Source of the DNA: Sebastes aleutianus
Taxonomy: Eukaryota > Chordata > Actinopteri > Perciformes > Sebastidae
NCBI GenBank assembly: GCA_916700875.1
Contig: CAKAKS010000031.1
Span: 7,766,977-7,830,976 of the forward strand
Direction of reading: 5' to 3'
DNA length: 64,000 nt
The translations under genes were made by a program, and so were the position numbers. The notes under the pieces were generated by a model. The model did no database searches, was not told where the DNA came from, and saw only the letters and a program-made list of their open reading frames with translations. Position 1 is the first letter of the stretch. Each line of letters opens with the position of its first letter. Shown one piece after another: positions 23,853-33,600 of this stretch.

Positions 23853-26800
23853 ATGGTTTGGACTGCTGCTCTCCTCATCATTGTTGTTTCACACGTTAAA
23901 TCAGGTGCTTGAGTTTCAGATGGCAACGACTATACAATATTCTAAATTCAAGCTAATTAAACAAAAAGAAAAGTTATGCGTGCTAACATTTTTGTTTTTC
24001 TTTATATTCCAGAGGACTACTGTTACGATGAGCCACATTGTGGTAAGTAACCTATGGACTACTTGCTTTATTTCAATACACAGACGACAACTTAAAGAAT
24101 ATGATCTCTTATTAAATTGTGAGGGATCCTCATAATATATTGGCACTATGTCCCCACTTGTTGGTGAATCATTTAATTTCAACTGAAATAGAGCCATCAT
24201 TTTATACAATTAACGTTCTGTTTCCATCATTATTTTTATACTGTGTTGCTGTTGACCCCTTCAAATGAAGCAGTGTCTTATGGCAAATTTTCTCCTCTAA
24301 ACCTCAACCTCAAAAAGATTTGTGTCATTTGAATAATCTTATTTTGTATGGAGGCCTCAAGAGGTTAAACTGTCGAGTATTTCACAAGAAAAAAAGCAAA
24401 AAATTAGAGAAAACTCAGTAAAGGTTTTTTTTTTGTTTTGTTTTGTTTTTTAAATCACCACAAGGTCCATTTAGTAGCCGATCTGGAGCTTTAAAATCGT
24501 ATCGTGCAATCTTCCTCAGCAGTGAGTTTGCCCACTCTTCACCTTGGAAACTGTAGTTGCTAAAACAAGGAAGAAGAATCAGAAAAAGTTAACATTTGAA
24601 CATCTGCTGCACAATTTCATGACAACTTGGCAACGAGAAGAGGGCATGTTATGATTGAAAGCTCTGGAACAGCTACTAAACGGACCTTGCGGTGAGATTG
24701 TTTTGTCAGTTTCCAAGCTCAAGAATTAACTCTGTGTTTAAGCCAACATGGACGAGAAGTCCTTAATAAGTCGTAAAGTAATTCAATAATATCAACTGAG
24801 AAAACTCCATCTGCTGAGGAAGATCATGTGATTTGAGCAAAAGCTCCAGAACAGCTGCAAAAATGGACCCTTGTGGTGAAGAAGTGTTTTGGTCGACAAC
24901 ATCTTGTACTGTTTCTGAGGTCTAGAATGAACTTTCACAATCAATATTTTCCTCCTTTTATGTCCCAATAAATCATCTGGAAGTTAATCTTGGAGAACGT
25001 AGATAACACGTCTTCCATTGGTGTATTTGGTTCTTACGTGTTTTCCTCGCCATCTTCAGATCCTTACGCATGGGGAGACTTGTTCCCGTCTTGTCACCCT
25101 CTACTTGAAGAGCATCACTCTCCCATCAATCTTGACCACCTCCAGATGACCAGAAACGAGTCTCTGGGATCTTTACACCTGGAGGGCTTCGACGTGATCC
25201 AAACGGGCCACTGGACGCTTCTGAATGACGGACACTCTGGTGAGTACACTACAGTTACTCTCATGAACTATTATTGTGTGGGTGATTACACATTTCTGGT
25301 CGCTCTCAGTCGTGCTGCAGGTTGGCGGCGGCATGTCGGTGAGCGGTGGAGGTCTTCCAGATGTGTACCACACCATCCAGCTGCACTTCCACTGGGGAGG
25401 CCTGGCCACTAACGGATCAGAGCACACCGTGGACGGACGCAGATACCCGATGGAGGTACAGTACGGTCAGTAGACGAGCTCTACACCGTCACCAACCAAC
25501 TGTTGCAGCCGGCCGGAGCAGTGCAGCCGTCCTTTAATGTCTGTGGCTTTGTTTTATTTATTTCCAGATGCACATAGTCAACATGAAGTCCATCCATCCC
25601 AATCTGACAGCGGCCTTGAAAGACCCGACAGGACTCGCTGTTCTTGGATTCTTCATTGATGTCAGTTTATTTTTTTTTTTTTCTATTTTTTTTGGTGTTC
25701 ACTTTTTCTTTTCTTTTTCCTTTATTTGGTTTTACTCTGACATTTACATAAACATACTTAATTATATACAAATATGAAGTGAACCAACTTTTCCACTTTT
25801 TTACAATGAAATTATAGAACACACAGATAGAACATGGGGTGCTTTTCATGTGAAATAAGATCAAATAAATAATAATAATAAAAAAAAATTACATTTTGAA
25901 AAAAAAAAGAAAAATGAAACAAAAGAAGGGCGTTTTGGGGAAATATACTTTTTCCACTCCTTCCAAATGTCCTCAAATTTAGTTTCCTGAAGCCTCATTG
26001 AGAATGTAATTCTCTAATGATGGGGTATCTGGTTTAAGCCATTTCTTAGTTATTGCTTTTCTAGCAGCTACACTCAATATTCCAAATAAGGATTTTGTTT
26101 TAACATTTGTAGATGTAGAAAGTAGAAGACCAAACAGGAGTTCATCCCACTTAAAGACTCTGTTTGTACCAAATATAGTGACTAATTCTGTGTAAATCTT
26201 ACGCCAAAAAGAATTTACTTTTGGACAGGCCCAAAACAGGTGATAGTAGTTATAGCTACCTGGGAGCCACAGTTCCTGAGTAGAGTCTGAATGATGAGAC
26301 TTCTGAGCAGGTGTAATAAAAAATGTATGTCAGTTTAAATAGATTTGTTCTGTATATTCCAGCATACGAATACATCCTGATTTTATGCTTTCTTGCAGGT
26401 TGTTTATGCAGACAATGTGCACTTTGGACTCGTATCACAAAAGCTGTCCTCTGTCGCGTACAAAGGTTAGAGGTCACTCAAAGAAAATTCACTCCTGCCT
26501 GTTGTTTGTGTTGTTTGTAACTCTTGTTCTCATCACGGCTGTGCATCCTCCCAAAGGCCAAACTACTAAAATCAAGCCATTCCCGCTGATGAGCCTCCTG
26601 CCGAAGCACAACATAAGTCAGTATTACCGCTATTACGGCAGCCTCACCACCCCTCCGTGTTCTCAAGCGGTCGTATGGACACTGTGTGAAGTCCCCGTCT
26701 ATATCTCGTGGTCCCAAGTAGGTCTCTTACGTCTAACATATGTCAACATGTCAAAACATATTTCCTGAGTGCTGTAAATAGTCATGATTTTGATATTTCC

Positions 26801-27032
26801 TCCTCAGCTGGCTCAGTTCACCTCACAGATCTTCTCCACAGAGGAGGATGCAGAGCAGGTGACACCTCTGCAGAACAACTTCAGACACATCCACCCCACC
26901 TTCAGTCGCATCGTCTCCGTGTCCAAAGATGCCAAACTCCTCACGGGGACGGCCAGTCGTCCCCTCAGGTCAGCCATGTCACTGCGGCTTCTTCAAATCG
27001 TTTTGCTGGGAAGCTTCATCTCTGGACTTTAA
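23853..27032 (+). CDS. ca15: Extracellular GPI-type alpha-carbonic anhydrase (CA15/CA4 group)
   Basis: The enzyme hydrates CO2 reversibly to bicarbonate and a proton at the outer membrane face. Exons: 23853-23904, 24013-24042, 25060-25239, 25310-25455, 25568-25660, 26399-26465, 26557-26717, 26808-27032; 317 aa, the usual CA4/CA15 length. Residues 1-17 are a signal peptide. The zinc ligands are H113 and H115 (LHFHWGG) and H138 (MHIVN); H86 (NDGHS) is the proton shuttle and T220/T221 (SLTTPPC) the Thr199/200 pair. C39 and C224 sit where CA4 forms its disulphide. The C-terminus ends in a hydrophobic tail (SLRLLQIVLLGSF) typical of a GPI signal. All catalytic residues are present, so the enzyme should be active. 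An AATAAA lies at 27141-27146. I prefer CA15 to CA4 because mouse Car15 is next to Dgcr2; sequence alone does not settle it. Confidence 0.9.
24043..25059. repeat. Carbonic anhydrase intron 2 with a foldback repeat
   Basis: The segment at about 24461-24500 (AAGGTCCATTTAGTAG core) is the inverted copy of about 24657-24698 (CTACTAAACGGACCTT core). A third, degraded copy lies at about 24826-24880 in the same direction as the second. This layout suits a MITE with long subterminal repeats or an old rearrangement of one. I could not define its ends. Confidence 0.55.
25870..26300 (-). mobile_element. L1-type LINE ORF2 C-terminal fragment
   Basis: On the minus strand, from about 26265 to 25980, the sequence encodes YHLFWACPKVNSFWRKIY, then VFKWDELLFGLL, then RKAITKKWL. 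This series is typical of the end of L1/Tx1-like ORF2 proteins. It is 5'-truncated, lies in intron 5 of the carbonic anhydrase and opposes its direction. Stops within it show it is dead. Confidence 0.7.
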
Positions 27033-27146
27033 CGCCACGTTTTAAGTCAAAATCATGAAACACTGGATTCATGTTTTTACCACTCACTTTTTACCCCCAA
27101 AATGACATTTAAAATGATGTTTAGATGATGTCCAGTGAAGAATAAA

Positions 27147-28322
27147 TATAAAATACAAACTGTGAATGAAGTACTGTAAAATGTTGAACTGTTACTAAAT
27201 GATTCATGATTGTGCCCTGCAGTCTCTGCAGGATTAACTCCTTATTTCTGCATTCAGAAATGTGATAAAATATGTCTCATTACTAACAGTTTACTGAGCA
27301 TTGAAATGTGTTTTATGATGTCAGCCATGTGTGCATTTATGACTAGGCCTTCAGCTTGTTCTTGAAATATGTATTTATTATAAAACTAGAGCCTAGAGGC
27401 GTTAAAATACAAAGTTGTCATAGGCGGAAATTTCACACAGACACCTTTTTTAAAAGAAAGTTACTTTTACGTAAGGTAATATATGATGGTATGTTAAAGT
27501 TCAGGCCATTGCTTTGATTCAAACACTTTTTACAAACACAATAAAGGTGGTGCTGTAAACAAAAATGTGTAAAGTGAGGAGTAAAATGCTTTTTTTTTTA
27601 ACAAAGTATGCAAAATAAACTGTTTTTAGTGCTTTTATACATTTGGAGATAAAAAAAAAAAGATACAAATTTTAATTCCATTAAACCCTATGGAGCTCAA
27701 GATTTCAAAATGTTTCTCTTTTTCCAATGTTCAAACTAGACACTCAAAGCTCCACTAAAATAGATTTATACAAATTTACATTTTTGAAATTGTTTTTAAG
27801 TTATTCTCATTTCCATACTCTCCATTCATTCTCTATGTAATTTGTTACAGTTTATAATATAAGAAGTATAAATAAATAAAAATAAAAAATTGAGATACAA
27901 ACTCCATTCCTACTTCCATACCTTTATTTATATCTCAGGCAAGACTGACTCCATACTAAGACAAACCCTCTGAGGTCTAAGCCATTTCTTCTCTTTTCGG
28001 TCTCCCTTTGTAATAATGCATAATTATGTTATTAACACCTCTTTTTTTCAGGACAAACTGGGCTATCAGAATATACAGTATACGCTACTGTGATGACACA
28101 TAAATGCATAAATGGTTATATCACCGTAAAAAAACGAAAGAAAACCCAAAATGGAAATTGAATCTAAGATATTTATTTAAATCACACAACATACAATAGT
28201 GAACAAGACGTTTGGCTTTTGAAATTTGTTCTTCTAGCTTGACCTTGTGATCAGGGGGAAAAATACCAACACTGATCAAAAACCATTTACATTAGAGAAG
28301 CCAAATAAAATGTGAGAGTTTC
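27147..28322. other. Intergenic DNA downstream of the carbonic anhydrase
   Basis: AT-rich sequence with A/T homopolymer runs. No gene or clear element is seen. Confidence 0.5.
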
Positions 28323-28916
28323 CAGAATAAAGTCATAACTTAACGTGAAAAAAAGTCGTAATATTACAGGAATAAAGTCATAACTTTACGAGAAAGAAAA
28401 TCGTAACATTACGAGATTAAAGTCATAACTTAACGAGAAAAAAAGTTGGAATATTACAAGAATAAAGTCATAACTTAACGAGAAAAAAAGTCGCAATATA
28501 AGGAAGAATAAAGTCGTAATTTTACGAGAAAAAAAGTCGTAATATTACGAGAATAAAGTCATAACTAAATAGAAAAAAAGTAATATTACGAGAATAAAGT
28601 CATAACTAAATAGAAAAAAAGTTGTAATATTACGAGAATAAAGTCATAACTAAATAGAAAAAAAGTTGTAATATTACGAGTATAAAGTCATAACTTAAAG
28701 AGAAAAAAGTTGTAATATTACGGGAATGAAGTCATAACTTTACGAGAAAAAAAGAAAATAACACGTAAAATTCCTACTATATAATATTATGACTTCATTC
28801 TCATAATATTACGACTTTTTTCTCGTAAACTTTTGACTTTATTTTCATAATATTACGTATTTTTTCACATAAACCTATGACTTTATTCTCGTAATATGAC
28901 TTTATTCTCGAAATCT
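28323..28916. repeat. GTAATATTACGA-type tandem array with inverted units
   Basis: About ten units of roughly 45 bp run in one direction (28323-28760). Each combines an AATAAAGTCATAACTT-like half with an AGAAAAAAAGTCGTAATATTACGAG-like half. From about 28780 to 28916 about three units follow in the opposite direction, so the two parts could pair into a large hairpin. The units are non-coding. Confidence 0.88.
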
Positions 28917-28929
28917 CCGATTTTTAGGT

Positions 28930-30290
28930 TGCTGACCCCTGACCTAAACGAACCAGTGCACAAGAAGAGAACCGGAAGTGAGGAAAGCAAGCCAACAAGT
29001 AAAGTCTCTCCTCCTTTTTCATCTTATTTGATCATTCCAATAGTCAGATATTTTCACAACGACATGGCCATCTGGAATGAAGCTAAGTGGTGAGTGAGAG
29101 TGGAGTGAAAATGGTCGTCAAACGCCGCTTTATTTAATGTACCGCATCATGACAACAGCTTGTATATCATGAATGTATTAGTTGTATATCGGTCTTGTTG
29201 ATCACAATAACTGCAACTTTTGTGAGACTAAGATTGAAACTACTGATCATCTGTGTTTCCACTGTATATATTCTGCAGCATTCTGGGAGGATTTGCAGGA
29301 CTGGCTGTCAACCTGAATCCAACTACTTGCTCCTCTCACAAGAGAAAATATTGTGTTTAACAAGAAGGACATTAAGAGTGACTTGATATTGAACAATCTG
29401 ATACTGCTGGCAAATTTTTTCATCCATGCATCCAAATGGAGGAAAATGAAACCCCTATGTTCCGTTTTCAAAAGGGACCTTGTGGACAATCATCTCAGTG
29501 CTTTAAGACTAATGAATGGACAACATGCAAAGTCTCTCCTCAGAGTTTATGAAGAACTGAACATATATGATGATGACCCCCTAGAGCTACTATGGAAGAG
29601 TGCAGTCTTATTATTATTTATTTATTTATTTATGCATTTCTCTTTTTTGTTCCTTTAATTATTTTCTACCCTCTTTTATTTTTGTTATTATATATATTTT
29701 TTTTTTATAATTTACGTTATCTTTCCTATCCAATTGTGCCTTGTATGTTAGAAGCATTGAGTTTAGATTACAATGCCTTAATGTTTGTAAATGAATTAAA
29801 AGTTTTTTATACATAAAAATAGATTCCCGAAATCAAAACCAAATTTCTATGTTTTTCATAAGGAGCTGTGTCTTTACTTTTCATCTCTGAAACATATGAA
29901 GAAAAATAATGCTATGAAGCTTTCAATGTTAGTTGAGGACCTTAACCTTACAGAGAATCTCTATAGCACTATTAGCACTATTCACACATTCCCTTACTTT
30001 TTTTTGTTTTGTTGTTTTGTTTTTCTCTCTTCATCCACACTCTTATGCACTGTATGCCAATTTCCAGGCTTGTCTGTTCCCTTGTAGTTGTGGGCTGTTA
30101 TGTACGATGCCATATTGTAATGTAAATTTCTCAATAAAAAAAAAAGTTTAAAAAAAAGTTTGTAAATGATTATCTTCAATAAAAAAATAATAATAAAAAT
30201 AAAAAAATTCAGGTTTCTTTAATTCCACGCATGCGCAGAACGTACGTGCTAACTGGCCGTCGGCTTACATGGTCGGCTACTATGCTACTA
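28930..30290. mobile_element. DNA-transposon fragment, split by a LINE
   Basis: The left part (about 28940-29190) matches 41000-41180 (shared CACAACGACATGGCC and TCTGGAATGAAG), and the right part (about 30215-30270) matches 41275-41310 (shared GCTAACTGGCC). At 41 kb the two parts are only about 100 bp apart; here about 1 kb of LINE lies between them. This copy seems to lack the terminal sequence seen at 40.8 kb. Its right edge stops within some 30 bases of the first CCAAT box of the TMEM120B promoter. Confidence 0.7.
29195..30210 (+). mobile_element. 5'-truncated L1-type LINE inserted in the DNA transposon
   Basis: Plus-strand frames encode the end of an L1-like ORF2: a DHLCFHCIYSAAFWED block, then DIKSDLILNNLILLA, then FFIHASKWRKMKP. 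The coding part is followed by an AT-rich 3' UTR and AATAAAAA-like and A-rich runs ending near 30210. Frameshifts separate the blocks, so it is inactive. Confidence 0.75.
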
Positions 30291-30297
30291 CCATCAA

Positions 30298-30613
30298 CCA
30301 ATCACACTCCTCCTCCCTAAACCTTTAACCAACCAGGCAACGAGTGCTAGCCAATCAGAGACAGAGGAGGGCGGGTCATACCTTCAACCAGAGCAGATGA
30401 TTGGCTGCTGTGGTCCAATCAGAGACCGAGGAGGGCAGGTCTTACCTTCAACCAGAGCAGCTGATTGGCTGCTGTGGTCCGGATAGTGTTTAACGATGTG
30501 AGCATGCGCCCTGCAGCCCGGTTAAAACGCTTTCTGAGTGTACGGTGAGTGTTTGAGGAGACACCGGAGAGGAGACACGGAGAAAGCTTCCCGACATCAG
30601 CTACTGTCCCACA
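30298..30613 (+). promoter_or_regulatory. TMEM120B promoter with a duplicated CCAAT module
   Basis: A 64-bp unit is present twice in tandem (30351-30414 and 30415-30478) with four mismatches. Each copy begins with CCAATCAGAG and carries GATTGGCTGCTG near its end, so each has one CCAAT box per strand. A further CCAAT lies at 30298-30302, giving five potential NF-Y sites within 190 bp. I see no TATA box. The start codon is at 30614. Confidence 0.7.
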
Positions 30614-33600
30614 ATGTCCAAACCGAAGTTTCAGACGGAGTCGGAGGAGATTGACGAGGAGTATCAACAGCTGCAGGTAACACTATAACGAGGACATGAT
30701 GTGTCGTGGACGGCACTGACAGCCGTCGCGAGGGGCTACGGTGGTCTGGACGGCTCGCTCCTATTCGCCATTCATTCTCAGCTCACTGCTTTGAGCCAAT
30801 AACCGGGCTGTGGGAGCAATATCTAATTAACGGGACATGTTTCACTGGATGTGTATCATCCTTGTCTTTACAGTAACGTGTATGTGTGCTAGTGCTGCTA
30901 ATGAGCAGTAACATAGCTAACCACAGAGGGAAGTATTGTGTTTTCATTAATGTTAAATGATTGCTACCAAACTTACTCAGAGGTCAACTTCACGCTGTTG
31001 CTGGAGTAAACCGTGTGGTGGTCATTGAATGCATCACCATTCATTCATCATTACCATGCTAGCTCATGTTAGCTAGCTATTTAACTTGAGACAACAATAT
31101 AAGATAATAGGAGAGCTCACTTTAAGGTTTAATATTACATCATGTGGTCTGTGGTGTTGTGGCAAGAGACCACCCCTCAGCTCCTAGCCCAGACAACTGA
31201 GACGAATACCTGACGAGAATGTGGAGCTGCTCCTTAGGGAGAGATGATGAAGGTGACTGTCAACTGCTCAGGGATTTATTTTAGATGAAAGCTTTTAAGT
31301 TCTGTTGAATAACTAATGTGAAATATTTCACCTTCACTGAAACATTCATTGTCAGTTGCTTGTGTACATCCATGCAAGTCCTAACTCTAGGGTCTGTGTG
31401 TTTGAAAAGACTTACACACTGTTGATGGCATGTGGTAAACCTTTAGAATAACACATCCCTTTAATTGTGCATGTTAAAATTATTGGCATGAGAAAACTGG
31501 CATGTGATGTACAATGTACATGAATAGAAAACACAGTGTTGGTAGCTGTTTCTTTTCTCCTCTGAAAGGTCAGGATCTCTTATTACATTTCCCTGTGTCC
31601 AGTTTTGTATTTTTCATATATTATATTCATATATTTCATTTACTTAAGGTTTACAAAGATAAAATTAAAATTCACCTTCACTGAAATATTCATTGTCAGT
31701 TGCTTGTGTACATCTATGCAAGTCCTAACTCTAGGGTCTGTATGTTTGACAAGACTTGGTGATTTATACACTGTTGATTGGCATGTGGTAAACCTTTAGA
31801 ATAACACATTAATACTTTAATTGTACATGTTAAAATTATTGGCATGTGATTTTGAATGTATGTGCATAGAAAACACAGTGTGGGAAGCTGTTTCTTTTCT
31901 CCTCTGAAAGGTCAGGATCTCTTATTACATTTCCCTTTGTCCACTTTTGTATTTTTCACATATTATATTAATATATTTCATTTTCTTAGGGTTTACAACC
32001 AGATAAAATTCAGTTTGTACTGTCCAAGATGGTGTACGTTGCTTTTGATGAAGCTTTCCAAAGTGGTCAAGCTGAGCAGTACAATTTCAGCGTGCATTAC
32101 AGACCCCACTGTCCTTTCACCATGGCAAAGCAGTCCAACACTAAAGTGGCAAAATCTTCGATGATCACAGCTATCCCTTAAATCACCACTTTCAGCTACT
32201 GCCGTCAGGACAAAAGGTACAGAGTCCCCTGTGCAAAGAAAGAACATAAAAATCGTTTTTAAGTATCTTAATCTGTAAGGATAGCCACTTTCTCAAGCCA
32301 GCTCACTACCTCAGCACGCAGCACTTTAGATCTATTCATTTAACCTTGATTCAGTCCTCACCATTGAGTACCTGGTGCTCCTTTTTAATGTAGTTTCTAT
32401 TGGTGTATTGTGTTTTTATGTGAATGCGTTTTAATGTGATCTGTCTGGATGTGATATGTTGTTTTAATGTACTCTTTTAATAGCAGTTTTTGCACATGCG
32501 AACGAAAGACAAATGTCTGCCTTTTGTACACGAAAAGCAGACAATAAAGTATATTTGAACAGCACTCCACCCAAACACATTTTCAAGCAGGCCTTCAATT
32601 ACAAAACACCTTTGTTCAGGCCACGTCTCCCATTTCAATGATGAAATGAGACCTTGATTGTGGAAGTCTTTTAACAAAGATTGACCTTTTATGGTTTCTG
32701 GACGGTTCCATGCTACATGATCCTGTTGATTCTAATCAAAAATGAGGATGAGTTCCCTAACCTCAGACCACAGGATCTTCTCTGCTGACTGTACACACTC
32801 AGTCTCATAAACCAGTGATGATGGGAAAAGTAGGGACAGTGCCGCTGCAAGCTATGGTCTGGTTTACCAGCATTAAAAGCATATAGACTGGAATATGTAT
32901 TTCACCACATAGTACAGTGTCACATGCTGTTTGTGTTCTGACAGAAGGTCAAGATTTCTCCGCTGAATAGAGACTCTGTTCAAGCTTTTCAGTGTTGTCC
33001 ATTGAGATTTTTTTTTAAGCTTGGAAGTGTTATCAGTTGAATATGACAAATAAAATGTATATTTATTTCTGCTTTGGTTGTAGTCGCCCATCAGCAGTGC
33101 TTTTGTTATTTTATTTTGACACATTTGTGATGTCAGGAAGGCACATTTGTATGTTTTATTGCCCGTTACCGAGAGTCCACAGACTTTTCTGTCCTTACAA
33201 ATTCTCTCTGCTCACTTTGTGTGTTTGTTTGACAACTAGGAAACTCACAAAATCTACAGACAGAAGCTTGAGGAGCTCACCAACCTTCAGACAACATGCA
33301 GCAGTGCCATCAGTAAACAGAGAAAATGCCTAAAAGACTTAAGTAAAACCTTGACCAAGTAAGTGTTCTCTGATCAGGACAGAAAACTTAGCATGTTTCT
33401 TAGGTTACACTACAGTCAGTACACTACGAAACTACATTTGTTTGTGTCTCATCAGCCTGGCGAAAAACTATTTCCTTTAAAATAAGAGGTCTTCCTGTTG
33501 TGATTCTATTGCTTTTGTTTGTGGACATTACTTTAATAAATTGCTATCATCTCGATCACTCTGAGGCATATCAGAAAAGATGCTGCGTCTCAGTTCATGC

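Noticed and set aside
28323..28916. CRISPR-like reading of the regular repeats
   Set aside because: There are no unique spacers between the units, the genome is vertebrate and the units are a head-to-tail array.
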